NCBI GenBank assembly: GCA_017445925.1
Contig: JAFSRW010000057.1
Coordinates: 1-64,000 of the forward strand
Length of the DNA: 64,000 nucleotides
DNA from: Bacteroidaceae bacterium
GTDB lineage: Bacteria; Bacteroidota; Bacteroidia; Bacteroidales; Bacteroidaceae
Reading direction: 5' to 3'
The notes beneath the pieces were generated by a model that was not told where the DNA came from, searched no databases, and worked only from the letters and a program-made list of their open reading frames with translations. Positions 33,128-41,800 of this stretch are shown here, one piece after another. The position numbers were made by a program, and so were the translations under genes. How positions within the stretch are numbered: position 1 is the stretch's first letter; every line of letters begins with the position of its first letter.

Positions 33128-35344
33128 CTATCGAACCAATTTATAATCCAGCTGTTTGCGGTAAAGATCAGCACGGGCCACTTGAATCTTAACGGTATCG
33201 CCCAAGTTGTAGCAATGGTGTCGGCTTCTTCCGCGTAGGCGATAGTTCTTCTCGTCGAACTCGTAGTAGTCATCGTCGAGGTCGCGCAGCGGAATCATTC
33301 CTTCGCACTTGTTCTCGTTAACCTCTACGTAAATGCCGAATTCTGTAACACCGCTGATGGTTCCTTCGAAGGTCTCACCCATGTGGTCGCTCATAAATTC
33401 CACCTGCTTGTACTTGATGCTGGCGCGTTCTGCCTGGGCAGCCGTCTGTTCCATATCGCTGCAATGCTCGCAAAGTTCTTCGTATTTGTCCTGATTTGCA
33501 GATCTGCCTCCTTGAGCATATTTGGTTAGGAGACGATGAACCATTAGGTCGGGATAACGACGGATGGGCGAAGTGAAATGCGTGTAGTAGTCGAACGCCA
33601 AACCGTAATGCCCGACATTGTGGGTGCTGTACTTGGCTTTCATCATGGCGCGAAGGGTAATCATTTCTATCATGTTCTGTTCCTTCTTGCCTTTTACCTC
33701 GGTAAGCATCCGGTTCAGGTTTTTGCTCATTTCACCTTTATTGCCACGTGTTTTAAGCTTATATCCGAACTTACCTACGAAATCCGACAGGTTCATCAGC
33801 TTGGCAGGGTCGGGCGACTCATGAATACGATAAGGTAATACCTTGGGTTTCTGGTTCTTGGGAACCTTTCCGATGCTTTCTGCTACTGTGCGGTTGGCCA
33901 GCAGCATAAATTCCTCTACCAGTTTGTTGGCATCCTTGGCCACCTTGAAGTAAACGCTGGTGGGTTTGCCTTTTTCGTCTATCTCGAAGCGTACTTCGCA
34001 GCGGTCAAAATCTACGGCTCCGCCTGCAAAGCGTTTCTTACGCAACTCCTTAGCTAAGCGGTTCAGGATGATTAGTTCGTCGGCAAAGTTTTCTGCAGGA
34101 GCCCCCTCCTCGCTCCCCCTTTGGGGGAGTGCCCAATCTCCAGGTGCTTTATAATCCTCCTCGCTTGCCTCGTGGTGATTCTCCAACACCTCTTGAACCT
34201 CCTCGTAGGTAAAGCGGCGGTTACTCTTAATAACGGTGTGGGCTAAATGCCAGTCTTTCACCTCGGCCTTCTCGTTCATCTTAAAGATAACGCTGTAGGT
34301 AAGTTTCTCCTCGTCGGGGCGCAGTGAGCAGACATAGTTGCAAAGATGCTCGGGCAACATGGGAACGGTGCGGTCAACCAGGTAAACGCTGGTAGAACGT
34401 TTCTGCGCTTCCTTATCTATAATAGATCCTTCTGTAACATAGTGGCTGACGTCGGCAATATGAACGCCAATCTCCCAAAGGCCCGCCTTTAACTTACGAA
34501 TGCTCAGTGCATCGTCAAAGTCCTTGGCATCGCGCGGGTCGATGGTAAAGGTCATGACATCTCGCATATCTTCGCGGCGAGCAATCTCTTCCTTAGTTAT
34601 GCCAGGCTTCAACTTAGCGGCAGCCTTCTCAACAGCAGCAGGATATACGTACGGAAGACCGTATTCGGCAAGAATGGCATGCATTTCGGCATTATTCTCG
34701 CCTGTCTTGCCTAAAATGTCTACAACCTTTCCAATAGGATTCTTGGCATTGTCAGGCCATTCCACAATTTTTACAATGGCCTTGTCGCCCGTCTGTCCTT
34801 TCTTGAGATTGGTTTTAGGAATAAAGATATCATTGGCCAGCGTACGATCCTCAGTCAGAAGATACGCATAGTTCTTGCTTACCTGCAAGGTTCCTACAAA
34901 CTGTTTCTCGCTTCGTTTCAGAATTTCTGTTACAGAGGCTTCACGTACGTGATGCTTTCGACGTGCCAACATGGTTACCTGCACCTTGTCGCCATCCATA
35001 GCATGCATACTGTTACGTTCGGCTACCAGAACAGGCTCTCCACCGTCTTCAGGCTCAAAAGTGTTCTTGCCGTTTGCCTTTCGGTGAAAGATTCCCACCA
35101 TCACCTGAGTGGGGTTGTTGAGCGTGTAGCAGAAACGGGGATGTTCCTTAATATAATCATCCATCAGCAGCATTTCCAACACATCCATCAGCAGCATTTT
35201 AGCAGGATGCGTATTCAGGTGAAGCTCCCGATACAGGGTTTTCAGTTCATAGACCTGGGTTGGATTCTCTTCGAACAGGGTGATTACCATCTGTTCCAGA
35301 TTTTTCTTCTTGAGGCGTCCGCCTCCGCTTTTCTTCTTTCCCAT
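33128..35344 (-). CDS. rnr: Ribonuclease R (RNB-family 3'-5' exoribonuclease)
   Basis: 738 residues. N-terminal cold-shock-like OB domains (~75-215) precede the RNB catalytic domain (~255-590), whose metal-binding Asp residues are in TIDPRDAKDFDDALSIRK. A C-terminal S1 domain (~640-735) includes FEGTISGVTEFGIYVEVNEN. It degrades structured RNA processively in the cytoplasm. An Arg/Lys-rich start (MGKKKSGGGRLKKKN) fits RNA binding. Residues ~400-416 (APGDWALPQRGSEEGAPAENF region) are not typical of the family and are encoded by a palindromic G/C-rich element at 34096-34145, in frame within a loop of the RNB domain. Its promoter is at 35373-35403. Confidence 0.93.
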   Translation of the reverse strand: MGKKKSGGGRLKKKNLEQMVITLFEENPTQVYELKTLYRELHLNTHPAKMLLMDVLEMLLMDDYIKEHPRFCYTLNNPTQVMVGIFHRKANGKNTFEPEDGGEPVLVAERNSMHAMDGDKVQVTMLARRKHHVREASVTEILKRSEKQFVGTLQVSKNYAYLLTEDRTLANDIFIPKTNLKKGQTGDKAIVKIVEWPDNAKNPIGKVVDILGKTGENNAEMHAILAEYGLPYVYPAAVEKAAAKLKPGITKEEIARREDMRDVMTFTIDPRDAKDFDDALSIRKLKAGLWEIGVHIADVSHYVTEGSIIDKEAQKRSTSVYLVDRTVPMLPEHLCNYVCSLRPDEEKLTYSVIFKMNEKAEVKDWHLAHTVIKSNRRFTYEEVQEVLENHHEASEEDYKAPGDWALPQRGSEEGAPAENFADELIILNRLAKELRKKRFAGGAVDFDRCEVRFEIDEKGKPTSVYFKVAKDANKLVEEFMLLANRTVAESIGKVPKNQKPKVLPYRIHESPDPAKLMNLSDFVGKFGYKLKTRGNKGEMSKNLNRMLTEVKGKKEQNMIEMITLRAMMKAKYSTHNVGHYGLAFDYYTHFTSPIRRYPDLMVHRLLTKYAQGGRSANQDKYEELCEHCSDMEQTAAQAERASIKYKQVEFMSDHMGETFEGTISGVTEFGIYVEVNENKCEGMIPLRDLDDDYYEFDEKNYRLRGRSRHHCYNLGDTVKIQVARADLYRKQLDYKLVR
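34096..34145. repeat. REP-like palindromic element inserted in frame in the RNase R gene
   Basis: The core is CTCGCTCCCCCTTTGGGGGAG plus AGCCCCCTCC, like the right arm of the element at 8135-8211 and the elements near 48446 and 54690. It adds about 15 codons and no stop. Confidence 0.75.
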
Positions 35345-35372
35345 GATTGTGCGTTATTAGATGATTTCTCTG

Positions 35373-35403
35373 CAAAGATAGAAAGTTTTTTGCTTGTTCC
35401 AAA
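35373..35403 (-). promoter_or_regulatory. Promoter of the RNase R gene
   Basis: On the minus strand TTTG (35403-35400), 19 bp, TATCTTTG (35380-35373), 29 bp before the ATG at 35344. It is interleaved with the opposite promoter at 35389-35420. Confidence 0.7.
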
Positions 35404-35420
35404 AATTATTTTTATTTTTG
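35389..35420 (+). promoter_or_regulatory. Promoter of the CotH-domain gene
   Basis: TTTG (35389-35392), 20 bp, TATTTTTG (35413-35420), 55 bp before the ATG at 35475. Its -33 element lies between the -33 and -7 of the RNase R promoter, so the two polymerases cannot occupy both at once. Confidence 0.7.
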
Positions 35421-35474
35421 CGCCCGAAATAAAAGTAAACAGGCCTGAAAACCTGCTTGAATTAGGTATTTGGT

Positions 35475-38400
35475 ATGAATTATGAAAAGGTTTTGAAAGC
35501 ATTTTTTATATTGCTTTTGTTTAATCTGGATGTATCGGCTTACGATTCCAGTACAGACAAGTTGTTGACGGGAAACATCCTGGCATCATCTAATCAGTCG
35601 ACTGCCGTGAAGGCCTTCGACGACGATCCTTCAACTTATTTCTCTACTACAAACGGTACCCGACAATGGGTAGGACTGGATTTAGGTTCGCCTCATGTGA
35701 TTACGCGCATCAGTTTTATGCCTGCAGCAAATTATATAGGCCCTGACCGTATGTTACTCTCTCTCTTTGAGGGAGGTAACGACCCCAATTTCATGGATGC
35801 TCTCCCTCTATATTTGATAGGCTCAAAGCCTGCGGCAAATACCGAAACAAGGGTTGATGTGAATGTGAGCAGAGGTGTAAGGTATATCAGATACGTTGGC
35901 GGTGCCAATTCGTACTGTAACGTGGCTGAACTTAAATTTTACGGCCATGAAGGCGAGGGCGATGATAGCCAGTTCTATCAGGTAACCAACATTCCTACCC
36001 TCAGCGTTCATGTTCAGGATGGCATCATGCCACAGGAAAGAGGCGAGGATTTTGAGTCGCAGTCCGTTTTAATATATGAAAACGGGAAGATGCTTCAGGA
36101 ATATCCCATTCTGTTCCGTGTCCGAGGTAATTACTCTGCTACCCATGAGAACAAAGCCTTCCGCATGAAATACAACGATGGGAAGAGCCATCACGTGATG
36201 AAGGGCGGGCATAACGAATCGCCCGTTAAAGCTAAGAAGTGGGTGCTGATTAACAGCTATCGTGACAAATCGTTGATGCGCAATCCTGTGGCGTGGGCGA
36301 TGTCGAAGCGTGGCGAGATGAAGTGGACTCCGTGGAGTCAGGTGGTTGACTTGATTGTAAACGGTGACTATCATGGCACTTATACCCTTGCTGACCATGT
36401 GGATGTGCATGAAGGACGAATAGAGATTACGGAAATGACGGAAACAGATGTCGATGATGAAAACATTACGGGTGGTTATTATGTAGAGGTGGATAATAAT
36501 GCCAGTCGTGAGCCTTACTATTTCTACTCCACCTACGGCAACCCGATTTCCATTCATGACCCGGACGAAGACATTATGCAGCCTGAGCAGTTCTGGTACA
36601 TACAGAACACTTGGAACAATATGGAAGAAGTTGTTTACAGTCCTGATTATACAGATAGCGAGAAGGGAATGCGTTCTGTCCTCGACATGGAGACATTCCT
36701 CAGGCACTTTCTTGTGAGCGAGTTCAATGGCAATACTGATATGCTTTGTCAGGTGTTCCTGTATAAGGACCGTGGCGACGACCACTTCTATGTGGGTCCT
36801 GTATGGGATGCAGACCTTGCTCTTGAGAACGACCAGACTACCTATCCCGCAAATGAACGGATGGACTGGACCTATAAGGTTCGTGATACGGGAAATTGGA
36901 CAGATTTTGTGGACCGAGTCCTTTCTGACCCTTCTGTGTTCGCCCAATTGCAGAGTATGTGGGTGAAGCTTCGCAAAAAAGGATCTTTCGAACCGAGTTT
37001 GGTTGCTGCGGATGTTGATTCCTTACGCAAGGAAATACGGGCATCTGCCAACCTCAACTTTATCCGTTGGCCCTATTTGAACCAGTGGCTTTCGCTCAAT
37101 CCTGTTGTTCCTGGCTCATGGGAAAAGGAAGTGGATCGTGTTCGCGATTTTGTGTATAATCGTGTGGCGTGGATGGACGAAATGCTCTCTTATGGGGCGT
37201 TACGTCAGATAGATGGTGTTTACCAGATAAATACGCCGTTAGACCTTTGTTCTTTTGCAGAGATTGTTAATAGCGGAGAGAAAGATGCCAATGCGGTTTT
37301 GAATGCTGACTTGGATATGACTGAATTCCAATCAGATTTTGTTCCTATAGGTACCAACAAGTTTCACTTTAGTGGCAAGTTCAACGGTCAGGGACATACC
37401 ATCAGTAATTTGAACATAACAGGAAAGGACTATGTGGGTTTCTTTGGTGTGGCAGGTTCGGGTGCTGAAATACAGAATCTGAATTTGGACGCTTCTTGCT
37501 CGGTATCGGGCAATAATTATGTGGGAGGCCTGGTAGGATATGCGCTTACGGGAAATGTTAAGATTAAGCAGTGTGGCACAGCAGCAACTGTTACGGCAAC
37601 AGGAAAGGGTGCGGCAGGATTTGTAGGGTTTGTCCGTTTGATAGCTAATGTTTATGTGCAGGAGTCATACAATTTGGGTATGATTCAAGCCGGCAGTTTG
37701 GCTTCTGCCATTGTAGCATACTCAAAGGGGAAATCGTACATTTCTGATTGTTACAATGCCGGTAAGGTTACTGGGGCTTCTCAGGGTGTGGAGTTTGCAA
37801 ATAGTGATAATGTGTTGGAATTGCAGAACTGTTATGATGTTTATTCCAGTCAGGTCGAAAAGGTGACCCCGGTTGATGTGATGTCGGGTGCCCTCTGTTT
37901 CCTTCTGAATACTGGCATTGGAGGAAATGTCTGGAGACAGAACATTGATAACGGACGAACACCCGACAAGCATCCCGTAGTGAAGGCTTCAAGTGGTATC
38001 GTCTATTATAAGAATGGCGTCTACACAAACATTGACAAAGACAAAGTGATAAAGAGTTATCGCTACTATAAGTGGGAGATATTTGCTATCAGAGGTGGAA
38101 AGAGGGGAACGATCCAGTTTGCCGAATTCGACATCTTAGACGAGATGGGTGAAGAGTATCCCGACTTATATATATATAATGGTACGGAAAGCGATATCTC
38201 ATACGAAGATTGGGACAATGCCGGTGATAACAATATATATACCAAGTATTGCAGCGATTCGTTCCGTGGCTATGCTTACTTCCTTTATGATGCAAATGAG
38301 GAGGTTGTACCGTACGGATATCGCATTTATACGGCGAATGATACGCGTATCAATCCTACCCGTAATCCATGCACTTGGAAATTGTATGGAAGCAATACTT

Positions 38401-38654
38401 ATACAAAAGACCCTGATGACGGATGTTGGGAGTTAATAGACGAACAAACCAACAACTATAACATACAGGCTGTGAATTATACGCCCTTTGATTTCTTCTT
38501 GTCGGTTAAGGATAATAAAACTGCAATGGAATTTTGTGAGTCAAATAAGTCCCATAGGTCCTATGAGACTTACGACTTAACAGGCCGCAGGGTTAATTCT
38601 CAGATTAAAGGCGGTATTTACATCGTCAATGGCAAGAAAGTGGTAGTCCGGTAG
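35475..38654 (+). CDS. Surface protein: discoidin-like, CotH-kinase, GLUG, and T9SS tail
   Basis: 1059 residues with a signal peptide (~1-22). Residues ~30-155 are a discoidin-like domain (AFDDDPSTYFSTTNGTRQW). Residues ~165-575 match the CotH family: FRVRGNYSATHENKAFRMK, NGDYHGTYTLADHVDV and the catalytic-type GPVWDADLALEN. CotH in spore formers is a protein kinase; in Bacteroidota its substrate is unknown. Residues ~580-830 carry GLUG repeats (GLVGYALTGNVKIKQCG, GFVGFVRLIANV). Residues ~870-1020 resemble the TGNDT..RNW module of the giant proteins (YTANDTRINPTRNPCTWKLYG). The end (TYDLTGRRVNSQIKGGIYIVNGKKVVVR, shortened) is a T9SS-like tail. It stands alone with its own promoter. Confidence 0.8.
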   Translation: MNYEKVLKAFFILLLFNLDVSAYDSSTDKLLTGNILASSNQSTAVKAFDDDPSTYFSTTNGTRQWVGLDLGSPHVITRISFMPAANYIGPDRMLLSLFEGGNDPNFMDALPLYLIGSKPAANTETRVDVNVSRGVRYIRYVGGANSYCNVAELKFYGHEGEGDDSQFYQVTNIPTLSVHVQDGIMPQERGEDFESQSVLIYENGKMLQEYPILFRVRGNYSATHENKAFRMKYNDGKSHHVMKGGHNESPVKAKKWVLINSYRDKSLMRNPVAWAMSKRGEMKWTPWSQVVDLIVNGDYHGTYTLADHVDVHEGRIEITEMTETDVDDENITGGYYVEVDNNASREPYYFYSTYGNPISIHDPDEDIMQPEQFWYIQNTWNNMEEVVYSPDYTDSEKGMRSVLDMETFLRHFLVSEFNGNTDMLCQVFLYKDRGDDHFYVGPVWDADLALENDQTTYPANERMDWTYKVRDTGNWTDFVDRVLSDPSVFAQLQSMWVKLRKKGSFEPSLVAADVDSLRKEIRASANLNFIRWPYLNQWLSLNPVVPGSWEKEVDRVRDFVYNRVAWMDEMLSYGALRQIDGVYQINTPLDLCSFAEIVNSGEKDANAVLNADLDMTEFQSDFVPIGTNKFHFSGKFNGQGHTISNLNITGKDYVGFFGVAGSGAEIQNLNLDASCSVSGNNYVGGLVGYALTGNVKIKQCGTAATVTATGKGAAGFVGFVRLIANVYVQESYNLGMIQAGSLASAIVAYSKGKSYISDCYNAGKVTGASQGVEFANSDNVLELQNCYDVYSSQVEKVTPVDVMSGALCFLLNTGIGGNVWRQNIDNGRTPDKHPVVKASSGIVYYKNGVYTNIDKDKVIKSYRYYKWEIFAIRGGKRGTIQFAEFDILDEMGEEYPDLYIYNGTESDISYEDWDNAGDNNIYTKYCSDSFRGYAYFLYDANEEVVPYGYRIYTANDTRINPTRNPCTWKLYGSNTYTKDPDDGCWELIDEQTNNYNIQAVNYTPFDFFLSVKDNKTAMEFCESNKSHRSYETYDLTGRRVNSQIKGGIYIVNGKKVVVR

Positions 38655-38747
38655 GTTGATTGAGCAAATTAGTATCAGTGCCAGTTAAATAATGTTAAAC
38701 AAGCGGGCAAAAGTTTGTAAATTGGTTAAAGTATAAGGTAAAATTCT

Positions 38748-38755
38748 TATTTTTG
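38748..38755 (+). promoter_or_regulatory. Probable -7 element for the 1703-residue modular protein gene
   Basis: TATTTTTG fits TAnnTTTG. The nearest TTG (38722-38724) is 23 bp upstream, slightly long. It implies a leader of about 115 nt before the ATG at 38878; the leader is A/T-rich, and I see no riboswitch or ORF in it. Confidence 0.5.
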
Positions 38756-38877
38756 TATGCTTTTAGGGCAATATGCCGGTAAATATTTTGTCGATAAAGA
38801 GGTTGAAACGTTTAAGATAAAAACAATAGTAACAACAAATATTTTTAACTTTATTATTAATTAAAAACCAAAAAGTG

Positions 38878-41800
38878 ATGAAAAGATTTACTCTTAAGCG
38901 AATGGTTCTTTCACTGGCGACAGCTGTGATGTTGTTATCCAGTCAGAGTTCCATGGCACAGTACGTAAAGCTCACGGCTTTGGACGGAATGTTATCCTAT
39001 GGGCAAACCGACCGGAGCCACTCTGAGTCTTTTGAGAAACTGGTTGATGCAAACGACCAAACCAAGTGGGGAGGTTGGTTTAATCCAGAATTGACCGATG
39101 AGGATTCATGGCCTCTAAACTCCGGAGAATCTGCCAACAAGATGTACATCATTGTAAAGGCAGAAGAAGCTGTAGTTCCAACCTTCTATTTCCTGATTAC
39201 GGGTAATGATACTGGCAGCTACCCTGGTCGTAACTGGGCTTCATGGAAAATTTATGGTGCTAACTTTGACAACGATGAAGCAGCTACACGTAATGGAGAA
39301 GGCTGGACGTTGATTGATGAGCGTGAGGACGAACCTCTTCCTGCATCAAGCTTTGGAACCAAGGACTTGGATTTCAACAAGGCTGACGGCCAGACTGCTT
39401 ACCAGTATTTTTGGATTGAAATTACAAAGTCTGTTGAAAATGCAGATATTTATCTGCAGATGTCAGAATGGGGCTTGGGTACCTATGGTTCCTTCCTTGA
39501 ATGGCTGAAAAAAGAAAAGGAGAAACCCACTTCTACAGACGAGCCAGTTAAGTATTATTATCTGAGTGGTGCCCCTGATGGCTTTGGCGGTGAAGGCCAG
39601 GGTAATCTGTTTGATGGCCTCAGCACAACTAAGTGGTGCTGTAGTTTTACAAATAGAGAGAAAGGTGCAACTGCAAATGGTGGTTATATCATTTTCAAGG
39701 CTTCCCGTTTTATGGCTCCTGCATACTATGCTTTGACAACAGCTAACGATACTCAGGGTAATCCCGGTCGTAACTGGAAGCAGTGGCAACTTTATGGAAT
39801 GAATGCTACTGATGATGAAAGTGTTACTCGTGACGCTTCTGGTTGGGTATTGCTCGACGATAAGGCTAACGTTCCTGAAGGTAGCGGAATGAACCAACTT
39901 CCTGCTGCTAACTATACCCAGTCTTACTTCACTCTTTCTGAGCCGAATACTACTGAGTACAGATACTTCAAGGTTGAGTTGGATCAGGTTGTAACAAGTG
40001 GCTTGATGCAGATGTCTGAACTTGTACTTGGTGACAATTATACAGTCATCCTTGACCGTGACGCAATTGCTGATGCAGCAGCAAACAACTATGATCCAGA
40101 TATCTTCGCAGAGAAGACTCTCTTGGACGAGATGGGTTCACTTATTGAACAGGTTAGAGGATGTTCTGATTTTGCCAAGTTGAGCGAGTTGAGCTCTGCT
40201 ATTGATGAACTGACAACTAAGATTAATATTTCTGCCAGCAATTATGCAGAGTTGCAGACAGCTCGCAATCAGGCTTTGCTTGCTATCAGTGGAGGTAAGC
40301 TCAGCGCAGAGGCAGTTACATACCTTACAAACTGGTGTAGTGAAACAGATGCTATTGCTCCCAACAATGATTATCCTGTTGGTAACTTTGGCTATATTAA
40401 GGCAAACCGCCAGATTACCGGCGAGCAGGCTTTGACAGAGGCAAACCGCATCAATGCATTTATTATCAACAATACAGAAATACCTGAACCTATTACTTCT
40501 GTATATCAGTTCATCAGTGGTACCACCGATAACTGGAATGATGCAGAGGGGCCTGAGTTCTTGATTGATGGTCAGTCTGGTCTTAATGGTACAGAAAGTA
40601 CCAAGTGGGGTACAGCTACCTCTCAAGATCGTTTCGTTATCTTCAAGAGTGTAAATGCTGATACACAGGAGAACGAAGCTATCCAGCCAACTTATTATGG
40701 TCTTGTAACAGGTAATGATACTGATACTTACAAAGAACGTAACTGGAAGAACTGGAAGATTTGGGGTGCAAACTTCGCAAGCGATGAAGAGGCTACCAAG
40801 GATGCTTCAGGTTGGGTGCTGATTGATGTTAAGCAGAATGTTGGTACAGATGTTTTGAAGACTACCAACATGTTCGAGAGCTACATATATCTTTCTGAAG
40901 GATGTGCAGAACCTTATACATACTTTAAGATAGAGGTTTACCATGAGGGTGGTATGCAGATGAACGAGTTTACCTTCTACAACACCGGTAACTTGGCTGA
41001 ATATCGCGAAACATTTGCTGAACAGTTTGCCGGCTACGATCCTGAAGAGCGTCCTGCCTACAAGGGATTTGTTGATGCTTACAAGGCTAAGTATGAGGAG
41101 TTGAAGACTACGGTTAATGCTCCTGACGTGATGAAGTTAAAGAACCAGTTGGTTGACTTGCAGAATGATATTGCTTCCTCTGCTGACTTGTATGAGAAGT
41201 ATGATTCTGTTTACAATGAGGTATTGTCACTTTCCATTACTTCTGAGAGTTTGCAGGCATGGTATGAGGGTTACACTTCAGAGAATATAGCTCCTTGTGC
41301 TAAGTATATCCGTGGTACTCATGCTTACATCGTAGAAAATCTCAATCTGGATAATGATGCCATCAATGCAGAGATGGATTATCTTGGCAATATTATCACC
41401 GCAGTTCAGAAGGATCTTTATATCTTGTTAGGTGGTCATACTGTAAACCAGTGGGGTGACGGATTCTATGGTCATCTTATCGACGGTATCGCATTGAATA
41501 CAACAGAGAAGCAGATTGATCCCGAAACGGGTGAAGAAGTAGAAGTTGAGGTTAAGGCTACCAAGTGGGGTGGTGATGCAAGTGCCAGTGGTGATACTTA
41601 CATTATCTTCCGTACTCAAGACAAGACCAATCCATTCTTCTATACACTGACAACTGGTAACGATACAGGCTCTTATCCTGGCCGTAACTGGGGTACTTGG
41701 TACATTTATGGTGCAAACTTTGAAGGTGATGGTGATGCTACTAAGGATTCTGAGGGTTGGGTGCTCATCGATTCTAAGGAGGATATCGGACAGGATCGTT

